Source: Actinostola sp. cb2023
Taxonomy: Eukaryota; Cnidaria; Anthozoa; Actiniaria; Actinostolidae
Direction of reading: 5' to 3'
Length of the DNA stretch: 64,000 nucleotides
NCBI GenBank assembly: GCA_033675265.1
Contig: JAUJYZ010000802.1
Span: 172,707-236,706 of the forward strand
In this document: positions 51,135 to 62,319 of the stretch, in pieces
Position numbering within the stretch: the first letter of the stretch is position 1
How the letters are laid out: each line of letters starts with the position of its first letter
Position numbers and translations under genes: made by a program
Notes under the pieces: generated by a model
Told to the model about the DNA's origin: nothing
The model's database searches: none
Seen by the model: only the letters and a program-made list of their open reading frames with translations

Positions 51135-53150
51135 TATGAGAAACTTATTCTAACCAAGGATCTCAAGATAGAGAAAATTGAATTTGAAACTGAAGGCAGA
51201 AAGACACCTCTTATGGATATAAGAAAAAACATGCTAAAAAAGCACAAAGAGTACATGAGAGATCACAGTGACAGCTACTACAATGAAATGAATGAATATG
51301 ATATCAAAGAAAAGCTAAAAGAGTTAAACGAATTACCTGAAAACAAGAACAATCAACCCCTTGATTTAGAGCAAATACGAAAAAAACTCCAAACCCTGGA
51401 AAGAACAAGAAATCTACTTGTCTGGCTTGACAATTCAACCGTTGCCAACCATGGGTATCTTGTTTGCTTAGTCACCTGTCTTTATGATCCTGCAGTATTC
51501 TATACAGATGCAGAGTACAGAATTAAGACAGGGAAAACAGTTAATATCCAGAACATAATTGAACAGCCTGAGCTCCATTTCATTGCACGATGTGGCAGTT
51601 CAGACAGTGAGCTTCTGCTCTACTCAGAAACAAGGTTAGCTTGTGTTCAAGAACTTAAACATGACTGTGCTCAATACACTGACAAACTTAGATTTTGCCA
51701 TGGAGACAGCCCACTAAGATCATTTGAGGCAGGCCAACAGAAGGGTGGCAACTACTTCTGTGCCACTTGTGATGTACATTGTGACATGACATATGAAATA
51801 GACCATGTCCTCAATAAGAAACCGATTACACTACAGGCTAGACAAGATTGTATCTTACAAGGTGCAGTTGCAAGGAGACACTCACTTCAGTTGAAAGCCA
51901 AGCCATTGAAAGCTTTAACAAAGCAGCAACTGGAGGAGGAATTAGCTTCCCGACGAATATATGAGGGCAAAACTAAGCAAGAGCTACAGGATCTGCTTAC
52001 CAGAGAAATGCATGGCATGCAACGTGTACCAGCCCTTATAATGAATAATCCAAAGGCAAATCTTAAAGACATTGGCCTTGGTGATTATGAAATATTGCCA
52101 GCAGAACCATTGCATGACATTGGTCACCACATAGAGAACTTCCTGATTGAGTACCCAAGGCACCTGTCAACTGCAGAGAGTACACTGCTCGACGAGACAG
52201 TAGAGCTGTGTATTGGTGGCAAAGACAGCAAGAGATGTGTCGATTACCGTACAACACTAGTAAAAACAGCAGGAGTTGCTCACCAATCGGGCATAATGTC
52301 AAAGGAAGCACTTTTGGCAATCGATTCGTTAGTAGAAATACAACGCATCCTGTACTCAGATGAACATAATCGATCACCTGCACTCATACTACGCTACTAC
52401 AACCAGTGCTGGCTACATTCCATGACTCTGAGAAACTGCATTGTCAAGCAACCAAAAAAGCTAACCCTCAGGAAAATGTTTGGAGTATATTTCCACAATC
52501 TGTCATCACATGCTGGTCTTATGCTACGAATCATATCTGGTCAAGCAGCAAATGCAGAGGGACAAGAACGCATATTCAATCACATCAAGAGAATAACCAA
52601 ACACACAAGCAACTACCACCCTGGACAGATAATTCCAAACTTGTTTATTCGTTTACAAGCTGAAAAGGAGATGGGATTACAAGGAGACGATGCTGGCCGT
52701 CAACAAGCCCACATCAGCAAGCTTGCTCAGTGTTTACCAGAACGCTCAAACACATGTATTCCAATATCAATGATCAAGAAGAACAGCAGAGAATGGCAAG
52801 CACACCTCCAGCAAATTAGTGACTACCTTGTTGAGGGTGAGGGTGTCTGGTGGATGAAGGAAGATGAGATGGTAGAATTCTATGATGTAACCAAGCATCC
52901 AACTCAACAACAATTTGGCCCACAGCTTCACCATTTCAGATCGAGCAATTTACAACACGAGGCTACCCATCTTGACCAGTGCTGGGCACAATGCATTGAT
53001 GAGAATGTTATCATCCCAACTCATCTGATACGAGTAGACCAAGATAATGGAAGTACACATAAAATATTCACTGACTACCTAGGAGATGAGTTACCTGCAG
53101 CAACTCCAGAACCTGAACATGTACACACCAGTAGACACTGTGTCACTTGA
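51135..53150 (+). CDS. transposon-like gene, exon 3 with Cys/His cluster and SAP-like motif
   Basis: Acceptor TTTTTCTTCCCAG|T, in frame with exon 2 and open for 671 codons. Numbered from the internal Met at 51,213, it has WLDNSTVANHGYLVC (about 71-85) and ARCGSSDSELLLYSETR. A Cys/His cluster (C162, H163, C183, C186, H189, C190, H198) is followed by a SAP-like helix pair (about 234-264, LTKQQLEEELASRRIYEGKT). A long conserved-looking C-terminal half carries GQAANAEGQERIFNHIKRIT and EGEGVWWMKED. I recall close relatives as multi-copy genes in anthozoan genomes, which suggests a transposase-like domesticated or mobile family, but I cannot name the superfamily. The frame ends in a short out-of-frame tail (about 53,125-53,150). 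Confidence 0.65.
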   Translation, partial: YEKLILTKDLKIEKIEFETEGRKTPLMDIRKNMLKKHKEYMRDHSDSYYNEMNEYDIKEKLKELNELPENKNNQPLDLEQIRKKLQTLERTRNLLVWLDNSTVANHGYLVCLVTCLYDPAVFYTDAEYRIKTGKTVNIQNIIEQPELHFIARCGSSDSELLLYSETRLACVQELKHDCAQYTDKLRFCHGDSPLRSFEAGQQKGGNYFCATCDVHCDMTYEIDHVLNKKPITLQARQDCILQGAVARRHSLQLKAKPLKALTKQQLEEELASRRIYEGKTKQELQDLLTREMHGMQRVPALIMNNPKANLKDIGLGDYEILPAEPLHDIGHHIENFLIEYPRHLSTAESTLLDETVELCIGGKDSKRCVDYRTTLVKTAGVAHQSGIMSKEALLAIDSLVEIQRILYSDEHNRSPALILRYYNQCWLHSMTLRNCIVKQPKKLTLRKMFGVYFHNLSSHAGLMLRIISGQAANAEGQERIFNHIKRITKHTSNYHPGQIIPNLFIRLQAEKEMGLQGDDAGRQQAHISKLAQCLPERSNTCIPISMIKKNSREWQAHLQQISDYLVEGEGVWWMKEDEMVEFYDVTKHPTQQQFGPQLHHFRSSNLQHEATHLDQCWAQCIDENVIIPTHLIRVDQDNGSTHKIFTDYLGDELPAATPEPEHVHTSRHCVT

Positions 53151-53811
53151 ACTTCACGAAGTTTCAGAAGCCCAAAGCAGTACTGACACCCAGAGCTCAG
53201 AAATACACACAACAGACAATCTACTAGAGAACCAGGATGAGGAAGAGGAGGAAGAGGAAGAGACAATTTTAAGTATCTTGCCAGCAGAGGACGAATTAAT
53301 AAATGTCTGCGAGCCTATTGAGTGTACAAGTACATGTACAGATGTTCAGGACGTGACTGGAGCAATTAGTTCAATTCAGCCAACCGTTAATTCAGCAGCT
53401 GGACAATCACTGACAGATACTAATACTGATACTTCTAATTATGAAATACAGACTCACCTGGGAAAGGCATTGCAAGTTGTGATAGGCAATACTAAAGAAG
53501 TGAAAGAACTTGACCAAAAGCGTCATCAGCTGAAATTGTTGCAAAAACAAAATAGTAAGACCAAAAATTACAAACACTTGGAGGACAAATATAAAGATGA
53601 CATTGCCCACATTCAAGTTAGGGTATTAGCAGAGAGTAGAACCCTCCAATCAGATCTAATAACATGGGAGCAAGGATATATACTAAAGAATGACCTCAAA
53701 GCACCATCATCTGCTCAAATAAATTCTGACAAAGATGCTTCAATTCTACTTAAGAAACTGAAGTACGCTAAAGCTCTTCTGAAAGAATGGAACATTAACT
53801 TCCATAATTAA
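53125..53811 (+). pseudogene. C-terminal tail of the transposon-like gene, shifted frame
   Basis: The frame opens by overlap at 53,086 and continues past the stop of exon 3. It holds an acidic Glu-rich stretch (DEEEEEEEETILSIL), a Ser/Thr-rich linker, then a coiled-coil C terminus (KEVKELDQKRHQLKLLQKQN, LLKKLKYAKALLKEWNINF) and a stop. The absence of a splice site and the natural continuation suggest one protein with an indel at about 53,115-53,135. The alternative is that the shorter product is real and this is decay. Confidence 0.55.
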
Positions 53812-53814
53812 CTG

Positions 53815-54260
53815 TAGTGTAAATATGACAGAATACTGTAAATGCTCAAATAAGTTTATAATATAATTGACCCATAGGTTTTAAGTATTTTATTATTATT
53901 TATTTTATTCTCATATTAGAGTGCATTTAGAAAAGCGTGGAAACTGAATAACTAATAACATGTAACCACATGTAAATAGCACGTCTAATGATACAAGAGA
54001 AAAAAGAGAAAAAACATAATTTAGCACTAATACAATGTAGTTAGTGACTAATAGTCAAAACAAAACAAAAGAAAACAATGGAATTAGTGTCTAGTAATAC
54101 AATGTATCTACTTGGCTAATACATGTATCTGTTTCACGGGTTACATGTAAGTGCCATCACTCTGCCATCACTCATGTTTACTAGATATATAGCTTAGATA
54201 GTTTAGACAGCATTTAAACAGGGAAGAGCCATTTTTCAACATGGATCTGTTTAATAAACC

Positions 54261-54316
<56 letters not shown>

Positions 54317-55207
54317 AGTTAGTACTTAATTTCACACTTTTTTAAATTGCACTCTACATGTATTTAGTTAATTGTAAATATATACATTGTATATACATGT
54401 AGGTTATTAATCTTAGCTGTACATAAAATAATGTTGTTAACCGCCACAGACAATTAGTGGAGATTGGCGCTATACAAATGTCATGAATGTATTATACCCT
54501 GATTATCTGTAAATACAACAGTTACTGTAAAATAATGATTGTAGAAACAGTGAGGAGACAAATACATATTGTTTAAAAAAATTGCAAATAATGTAAATGA
54601 ATGCTATATTTAACTTAATAGTGGTTAAAAAAAATTATTTATTTACTTTAAACAGTAAATGAAAGTTTTTCAGTGCATCACAATATAACGTTTAATGTAA
54701 ATAATTAGGTGATAAATACAAATCACCTACAGACTAACCTTATTATATAGCATTGGAAGTTATTCATCATACACTACAGTACATGTATACTGATTGTTCA
54801 TACACTGTACTAAACAAGCACCATGCATGCATCATCTGCAGCTGAAATATACAATAGCCAGTGTATTTTTACGTGTAATAAGCTTACATGTAAGAACTTA
54901 TAAAGATTAATTAATATGAAGCCTCAAAGTTCAAAGCAGTGCATACGTGTATAGTAAAGTGAAAAGATAACTTGAACGAGACAAATCATACACTATAGAG
55001 CTCCAACAAATAGAGACAAAAATCTGAAAGATAGATTCATCATTTCATACGACAAAAGTAGAAAATAGACAGCTTCACTGGTTTACATTTGCAAATTATT
55101 TATGCAAGTACGAATACATACCTTTCAAAATAATCTACACCAGAACGGCAGAAGTCTCCAGAACTCTCAAGGCAGAAGAAATTTATATAATACCTTCCAT
55201 TTTGCGA
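53815..55207. other. AT-rich DNA with repeats downstream of the gene
   Basis: Motifs 'ATTAGAGTGCA' and 'TTTCACGGGTT' (53,920-54,150) also occur in intron 2 (50,820-50,945), so a repeat of the same family is present at both places. At 54,261-54,315 an (ATT)n run follows TTTAATAAACCG, resembling a retroposon tail. No gene was found in the rest. Confidence 0.5.
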
Positions 55208-55211
55208 TTAA

Positions 55212-55981
55212 GGTAATGCGATCGTGCATTCGTGCGCATCTTTCCTGCGCATGATATTCAACGGCGATTATCTAAAAATCTAAGTCGGTGACCTATCCTG
55301 ATTTTTCCACTGTAAGTCTAGGGCAACTAAAGCTAGAAAATATCAAAAAATGAAGACAGGTCTTCGAGCTATTTTTTGAGTAAATCTACGAAGTGTTCAT
55401 TTTCGAACTACTTTTCATTGGTTGGGCTTCCTGTGGTAGAGCTCTTTCAATATGGCGGATCATGCATTTTAATATTCAACGGCGAATATCTAGAAATCTA
55501 ACACGGTGACCTACCCTGATATTTTTGCCCTGAGTAGGTATTTACGAAAGCTAAAACATATCAAAAAATGAGGGTAGGTCTTCGGGCTAAATTTTAAGGA
55601 AATCGCCAAAATGTCCAAAAATAGGATCGTAAAGGACTATCAAAATGTATTGTTTTTGAAATTTTGGCTTTGAAAACTTATTGTTCAACACAATAAAATG
55701 ACAAATTTCGTTTTTTTCATTATATTATGTTAACATATGTATCATTTGAAAGTATTGCTTTTATTATTACCGACCAATACGGACAGCAAGAGCTTGTAAT
55801 TCCATTATCCAATTTTGCCAGAAAGGATGGCCGCAAGCCCCATCTTTGAAAAATTATATCTTCTCAATGGATTCGGTGACCCCCATTTTTTATTTCATTT
55901 TTCTACTCTAGCACTCAAAATCAATATTTGTGCCAAGTTTAAAAATAATTGTTCGACAAAAAATTGCACGATCGCATTACC
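55212..55981. mobile_element. TTAA-flanked MITE (piggyBac-like)
   Basis: The terminal inverted repeats are GGTAATGCGATCGTGCA and its reverse complement TGCACGATCGCATTACC. TTAA lies directly outside both ends (55,208-55,211 and 55,982-55,985). Inside is a diverged tandem duplication of ~230 bp (ATATTCAACGGCGAATATCT ... AAAATGAGGGTAGGTCTTCG). There is no transposase. TTAA duplication is the piggyBac hallmark. Confidence 0.85.
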
Positions 55982-55985
55982 TTAA

Positions 55986-56454
55986 AACGATCGAAACAAA
56001 GCAGTATTTCACGAAAACATAATCTCCCCGTGATCCCAACGAGACGCCATATTTAATTTCAATACTAGCGTTCGTTGCTAAGACAACCTAGGTCCCAGGA
56101 CCCCGAGAGAAAAATCATCGCTGAAACTGAACTGAAACTGAAACTGAAGCCGTGCCTTAGATGCGCTGAGATCAACAGAACACGACTGATCAATATATCA
56201 CATCATAATTAATGATTCTTTGATTCGAAGTCGAAAAACCATTTAAGTGCCGCAAATACCTCCGCACTTGTACAATTAACCAATCAGAATTAACCACACG
56301 CGAAAGTTAACAAACGGGTTTTCCCCCTGGTGTTACGCAGTTTAGATCAAGCCTTTGCTCGCTAAACACACAGCCACACTTTAGAGGAGAACGATAGATT
56401 TGCACATCACTCTGTGCCACGTCGAACCGGCCGCATAGCTTTTGCAGAAAGAAA
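55986..56454. other. upstream region of the peroxidase gene
   Basis: No ORF. Tandem GAAACTGAAACTGAA words occur near 56,122-56,148. No TATA box or initiator could be assigned with confidence. Confidence 0.4.
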
Positions 56455-56575
56455 ATGAGAGGCACCTTGGTAGTCGTTTTGGTGATGGCAGCCTGCCTCG
56501 CGCGGGTTTACATGTTTGAAACAAGAGAAGATCAAACTCTTCAGTCGCAAGAAACAGAACCTCAAGAGTTCCAAG
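56455..56575 (+). CDS. secreted haem peroxidase, exon 1 (signal peptide)
   Basis: The ATG opens MRGTLVVVLVMAACLARVYM, a typical signal peptide with a basic start and a hydrophobic core. A Glu/Gln-rich stretch follows (ETREDQTLQSQETEPQEF). The donor CAAG|GTACTT leaves one base, which is completed by exon 2. This start is chosen because it gives a signal peptide and a splice phase that fits the peroxidase exons downstream. The intron spans 56,576-57,239. Confidence 0.75.
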
Positions 56576-57239
56576 GTACTTGTGCAATTTCTTGTTTTTC
56601 CATTTTTGTTTCATTCAATTTCACAACTGCTGTTCGTTTCTTTTACGACCTATTATATATACAGCGATTTGCAAAAATTCTGTAAAAGCAATATATATCA
56701 ATATATCGGGTGCATTGTGGGGGTAATTTTCATCATAAAATTGATGAATAAGTCCTCTAAAGTTCAAATTTTTCAATTGTTTTTTCACATACATACTACA
56801 AAGGTTACTTGGGTTTAGATTCAGGTTTAATAATAGCTAAAATCAAAGAATTAGGATTATGCAAATTACTATATATCGATATATTAGGATTTTACATAAT
56901 TTTTGCAAATCGCTGTATACCGAAATTAAAGTTACAGCATTAAATATTAGAGTAAGTTATTAAGCGTTAAATAGCTGGGAAAATCTATATTAAAGGGACA
57001 TTTACCGCCGTTCAAATGAAACCTTCCCTGCAGAGACCTTCGTCTTCCAACAAGGAAAGAAATCGAAACCGGAATTTCAGTCGCAACTGCATATACATGT
57101 AGCCGGAATGAGAAAAGCCCACGGCAGATACCGTGTATTATAAAACAAAATTGACCGTTGATTTATAGTTTTTCCATGCGCGCATTCAACGAAGGCAATG
57201 CTAGTGATATACTATAGGAAAACCATTCTTTAGTTTTAG

Positions 57240-57492
57240 ATCACGAAGAACCTGTAAAACGCGTTGAAGACGTCCCTGGTCTCACCGAGGACATACTGAT
57301 CGATACGATTAACGAAGCAAAGAAGGAGACCCAGGAGGAAGAAGCGAAAACTCCTCGAGTTGAACAACGTGATGGTGCACCACAAACCCACCAAAGTGCG
57401 CATTACAGACGCTTTGTACCAGAGCTCGAACCCGTGCGAATTAGCGCCATGGTGAAGGAAAGAACCATCAAGAAACTAGCGGAAAAACTGGG
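57240..57492 (+). CDS. secreted haem peroxidase, exon 2 (propeptide region)
   Basis: Acceptor TAGTTTTAG|A and donor GG|GTAGGT; phases match exons 1 and 3. It encodes ~84 residues, acidic and helical (DHEEPVKRVEDVPGLTEDIL, INEAKKETQEEEAKTPRV), then HYRRFVPELEPVRI and a Lys-rich end. There is no catalytic motif. This region corresponds to the pro-region or N-terminal extension of animal peroxidases. Confidence 0.65.
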
Positions 57493-59195
57493 GTAGGTTT
57501 ACGAGAATTTTCTGGTCTCAAAATAGTTAGTCCAACCCCTGGCTCGCACAGCGCTCAAACAATTTGACGGAATTGTTGTTGATATTCCATCAACATCAAC
57601 ATCTACATCATGTAAGATACCACTCAACTTTTGATAAAGATATAATCATTAGTGTTAAGCCTTATTTTATGCCGGACTATCCGATTTGCGTCGAGGTTTA
57701 TTTCAAACGGAAGAATATTTAAGAACTATTCGCCGAAGGCGAAAGTGATTATTGGTGAATGTTAGACCGAAGTCGAGGTGAATATTCACCATAATCACTG
57801 AGCCTGAGGTGAATAATTGTTTTAGTATAATTTTAGACTTGAATATCAGAGAAAAGACGGATTAAGAAAACCCGTTTTATTGGTACTTTCGCGTTGGTGA
57901 TTTTACTTCCGCTCTCGAAAACGAAACTCTATATTCACTGTCTAAAATTATGCTAAAAGTTATTATTATTTAGCATTAACCATCCAGTGGTCTATCGCAA
58001 ATCCTTCAATCTGATTGGTTCGCTACTAGTGGTCTATCAGCTCATAGACCCCGAGTAGAGGTAAACAAACAAAATGGCCGCTTCGTCGTCGCTTTTTGCT
58101 AATGTTTCGGAGGAGTTTTTCCACGAATTATTGTCTGTTGCTTAAGCTTGTTTCTGTCATTTTCTACTGACCTACTGGATGGTTTATGCTAAAACAATTA
58201 AACTACTCGTTCTCGTTTTCTATGAGGATAGTCAACTCGGCGCTATGTGCCTCGCCGTTGACTATTGCCTCATAGAAAACTCGAACTCGTAGTCTAATTG
58301 TTAAATGGACAACCACTGGATATGAGCAAACGCGCGCTCTGATTGGCTACAAAAATAAAACCAAATGTTATATTTCTCACAATCCAGTGGTTGTCTATAT
58401 AATAATAAAACAATTATTCCACTCAATCTCATCGTACATGGCTGATAGCTAACTCGACTAGCGCCTCGTTGGCTATCAGCTCATGAGTACGACTGATCGA
58501 TTTCGTGGAATATTTGTTAAATATATGAGGTGTATTATGGATACCGCATAGTGAGATGTAATTCAAATAACTTTTACAAATATTTTGACCCCAATGATAA
58601 CACGAGACAATATACTGAAGACAACGCATGCTGTCATCCGTGAATGCATTTCTGCGGGCTTGTCCTTCACACAGGGAGCCCAACATAATACGTTACTAAG
58701 CACAGGGAGCCCAACATATTAAGTATTTCGCGCTCGCGCTCTACCACAGGAAACCCATCAAAAAAAGACGCGCATATGCAAATATCTTTTTTTTTCCCCT
58801 CAGAAGCAATGGTTGGGCTGCCTGTGGCCGAGTACGAAAAGATGCGCGTGCACACGACAGATATAATTATTTTGATTCAGTCAAGCAAGCCATAGACATG
58901 TTGTTTTCTGAAGCAAATAGGCTACCGAAATGGCTGGAAATTGTTTTCAAAACTTGCTTTCTAATTACACTTCTTACATAGTTCTGAATATTCAGTGATA
59001 ACAAGATGGTATATATATACACACACTCTTCAAACCGTGGAATTTCGTTGGAGATTGCATTTCTACATAAGTTTCCAACCTTGGAAAATTAAAGCCTTGA
59101 AAATGTTCAAAGCCAATTTACAGCGAATTTCCGAGGTTTGAAGTTCACGCGTTTTTCTGGTGATACACACTAATCCGTTCAGTAAATCGTTTTAG
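57493..59195. other. large peroxidase intron filled with repeats
   Basis: It holds a TTCACC/GGTGAA hairpin-like repeat at 57,760-57,840. A palindrome at about 58,205-58,300 uses GAACGAG-type and TCATAGAAAAC words. Another hairpin lies at 58,425-58,505 (CTGATAGCTAACTCG ... CGTTGGCTATCAG). Three copies of CACAGG-GCCCAA motifs occur at 58,670, 58,700 and 58,743, with an inverted one at 58,811. No exon was recognised. Confidence 0.55.
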
Positions 59196-59953
59196 ATTGA
59201 GCCATAAAGAAGGGGCAAGTGCACTGGAAGGCCTGGAAAGTCCTTCTCATAATTGTCTGCCAATACCCCCAGAGAATCCAAGAAACACGGTGCCACCCAG
59301 CAGCTATCGAACAATCGATGGAAGGGGAAACACAAGAAACACGTTGAATATGGAAGAGCACATACTCCATTCACGCGTCTACTTCCAGCGGAGTATTCTG
59401 ACGGTATTTCACAGCCACGAAAGGCAGCCAGTGGAAATGATTTGCCGAATGCGCGCAAAGTGAGTGCGGACGTGTTCAAAGATGAAAACCATCCCTCTTC
59501 CAAACTGTCTCACATGGTCATGATTTGGGGTCAGTTTATTGATCACGACATTGCTCTTGGTGCGCAACCAAACATCGACTGCTCCAAGTACCCTTGTGGG
59601 TTATCAGGCGAGTGTTTTGGTATTCCAATTCCAGCTGGTGACCAACCATTCGCAGGCAGGAAATGCATCGAGCTTAAAACGAGATGTGCCCGCGTGTACT
59701 TCACAAATTAAACGCGAGCAGATCAACACCATAACATCGTTTATCGATGCTTCGGGAGTTTACTCCGGTTCTCCAAAAGATTTCAATTCCCTGCGCGATC
59801 GTAATCTACGTGGATTCATTGTTGAAATGCCAAACCCCACAAAAGGGCTAAAGAAATTGTTATCTAGAGAAAAAGGAGGTTTCTGTCGTTCAAATGATTC
59901 AGTCAAAATGCCATGTTTCAGAGCGGGAGATGAGAGGGTCAACGAAAATCCAG
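59196..59953 (+). CDS. secreted haem peroxidase, exon 3 (distal His; two compensating frame changes)
   Basis: Acceptor CGTTTTAG|A and donor CAG|GTATGT. The start reads LSHKEGASALEGLESPSHNC, PPSSYRTIDG, in frame 1. From about 59,350 the protein continues in another frame: TPFTRLLPAEYSDGISQPRK, then SSKLSHMVMIWGQFIDHDIA, with the distal His in the DHD motif and the Ca-binding Asp beside it. At about 59,676-59,679 (A4 run) the frame returns: TITSFIDASGVYSGSPKDFN, NLRGFIVEMPN, FRAGDERVNENP. The two indels cancel, so the exon's overall phase still fits its neighbours. Either this is a true pseudogene or a pair of sequence errors. A Cys usually found after RTIDG is absent. Confidence 0.75.
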
Positions 59954-60505
59954 GTATGTCATTATTTCTTAATACACGGACTTCCAATCAGAGGAAAGAA
60001 ATCCATCACGTGCATGTACCTTTATACCCGGTAATGCACTGCTTATTAGTATTCTTTATATAGAGAATACTAATGAGGATGAATCTTTATACAAAGATTT
60101 TTATTCTATAGAATACTAATTGGTGTCGTATCATTGACCTTCCAGTTCCCTGTAAGGGAAGAAAAGAAATGGTTGTCGAAAGTTTACTCGGCCTTAGTCA
60201 CACTTTCGGAACGATCAAATGTGGGATCTTTTTGAGAGTATCGGTGCGCATGTGTGAGGCGTTAGAAGCAACATGATACTGCTATGTTTGTGTTTTCCTT
60301 GCTGTTTTTTTTTGTACTGAAATCATCCGAAAATGTATTATGTTGGAATATCGTTTTTAAGGTGGCTCGAAGTAGTTTTTAACTGACCACACTTCTACAG
60401 CAATCATACCATGCATTACAACGTACCATAAATCCCTTCATTATTTAAGCGGCCAAAGTAAAGTGGGTTTTCATTACATATTTCAATCTCGTAATATTCT
60501 TAAAG

Positions 60506-60687
60506 GTCTGGCATCTTTGCACACCATCTGGAGTAGAGAACACAACCGTATTGTCAAAGAGTTAACGAGCATAAACCCTCAATGGACGTCAGACAAACTG
60601 TATCTTGAAGCCCGTAAAATAGTAGGTGCCATGTTGCAGCACATCACGTACAAAGAGTTTCTACCAGCCATTCTGGACAAAACAACG
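60506..60687 (+). CDS. secreted haem peroxidase, exon 4 (REHNR motif)
   Basis: Acceptor TTCTTAAAG|G. It encodes LASLHTIWSREHNRIVKELT, then YLEARKIVGAMLQHITYKEF, LPAIL. This is the highly conserved central segment of animal peroxidases, with the catalytic Arg in the REHNR segment. The donor ACG|GTAACT at 60,688 is my best guess; a later GTATGT at 60,711 is an alternative. The intron downstream carries the foldback element at 60,779-61,853. Confidence 0.8.
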
Positions 60688-60778
60688 GTAACTATGGCAA
60701 CAATATTACGTATGTACGTAGCCATATTTGGCGTGATTACAGGTGGCGAAATCATCCGATTTCTTTCTTGTAACGTCA

Positions 60779-61853
60779 CAGGTAGCCCAAGCTGTGGACT
60801 TGTGGCGAGATTCACAGTAAATGTATGGACTCTTCACAGCGAACTTTGAAAACCGTCTAAATAAAATTCTACAAACCCTCAAAGTAGTCCTACTTGTTTA
60901 TTGTGTTGTCCTTTGGGATTGTGTGAGGTTTGGAGCCATTCCGATCGATTTTGAGAGAGTTTTTAAGAATACCTTGAGCTACCCTATAATTAGAGAAGGT
61001 AGGAGACTGTCATGGCCGATCACCTACGATCGATGCCAAACAATCGCCTCAAACTCGCTCAAAATTAGACAAAATGACAAGATTCCTTCGAAATACATTA
61101 GCCCACATAATATCCCTCCACCACACGCGGTATCCCTTCCTCTGGTCAACGATTCCCTCCCCAAAAAGCCAGGAACTTAAGAATTTCGAACAGTAAAACA
61201 TCCTGCCGACCATCAGCCTTGCAACGGCTCGAACCAACAACCTCCCGTACCCTCCCCCACTAAGTCACACATTTCGACACTTATTGTGTATTCGACCAAT
61301 CGGAAGCGATCTCAATGAAACGGTCTAAATATTCAAACTTGAAGTGTCGCAATGTGTGACTTAGTGGGGGAGGGTACGGGAGGTTGTTGGTTCGAGCCGT
61401 TGCGAGGCTGATGGTCGGCAGGATGTTTTACTGTTCGAAATTCTTAAGTTCCTGGCTTTTTGGCGAGGGAATCGTTGACCAGAGGAAGGGATACCGAGTG
61501 TGGTGGAGGGATATTATGTGGGCTAATGTATTTCGAAGGAATCTTGTCATTTTGTCTAATTTTGAGCGAGTTTGAGGCGCGGATTGTTTGGCATCGATCG
61601 TAGGTGATCGGCCATGCTCCTACCTTCTCTAATTTTAGGGTAGCTCAAGGTATTCTTAAAAACTCTCTCAAAATCGATCGGAATGGCTCCAAACCTCACA
61701 CAATTCCAAAGGACAACACAATAAACAAGTAGGACTACTTTGAGGGGTTTGTAGAATTTTATTTAGACGGTTTTCAAAGTTCGCTGTGAAGAGTCCATAC
61801 AGTTTACTGTAAATCTCGCCACAAGTCCACAGCTTGGGCTACCTGTGGTAACG
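60779..61853. mobile_element. 1.07-kb foldback element in a peroxidase intron
   Basis: It starts CACAGGTAGCCCAAGC and ends GCTTGGGCTACCTGTG. Arms of ~480-520 bp mirror each other. One example is CCTTCGAAATACATTAGCCC at the left against GGGCTAATGTATTTCGAAGG at the right; another is AGTGGGGGAGGGTACGGGAG near the centre and its complement. The centre is at about 61,315. No ORF of its own; the same 63-residue frame appears on both arms and is an artefact of the palindrome. Confidence 0.92.
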
Positions 61854-61906
61854 TATATGTGAATTTAATCCTTTTCATTCGACAGCGTCGCCGTTTCAAG
61901 TTGAAG

Positions 61907-62233
61907 CTTTATAGACGTTACGTACTTAGAAGTTACCGTTATAGTCGATACAGACGATACAGCCGATACAGACGATACAGCCGTTTATTTCCAAGGCTAT
62001 TCGCCGAACATCAACCCGTCTATCTTCAATGCTTTTGCTACGGCTGCTTATCGCTTTGGACACAGTCTAGTACAGAACCAGTTAAACAGGTTTGGCAAAA
62101 ACTACGCACAAATCAATCCTTCCATCTGGATGAACCGATTTCTCGACCCAACCTTCCTCTACCAAAGTGACAAGGGTGGAGTGGACTCGATCTTACGAGG
62201 TCTGATAAAAGACAAAGCCCAAAAAGTCGATCG
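61907..62233 (+). CDS. secreted haem peroxidase, exon 5 (proximal His)
   Basis: The frame carries an Asp/Thr-rich stretch from a small tandem repeat (CGATACAGACGATACAGC, 61,946-61,980). Then come YFQGYSPNINPSIFNAFATA and AYRFGHSLV, whose His is the proximal haem ligand. NPSIWMNRFLDPTFLYQSDK, GGVDSILRGLIKD and the donor GATCG|GTAAGT (62,234) follow. An in-frame stop at 61,902 limits the 5' edge. Several AGs (61,906; 61,914; 61,929) could be the acceptor and none gives an ideal phase with the proposed exon 4 donor, so the start is uncertain. Confidence 0.7.
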
Positions 62234-62319
62234 GTAAGTTTTGTGTGGGTGTTCTCTAGGGTATATATGCATCATCATTATTTAGTAATACTTTGGTGTC
62301 GTGTACATGTTTTTTGCAG

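Noticed and set aside
56516..56818. 100-residue ORF overlapping peroxidase exon 1
   Set aside because: Out of frame with the signal peptide and running into the intron.
61049..61575. Identical 63-residue frames on opposite strands (61,049-61,240 and 61,384-61,575)
   Set aside because: Mirror copies on the two arms of the foldback element; no sign of a real gene.
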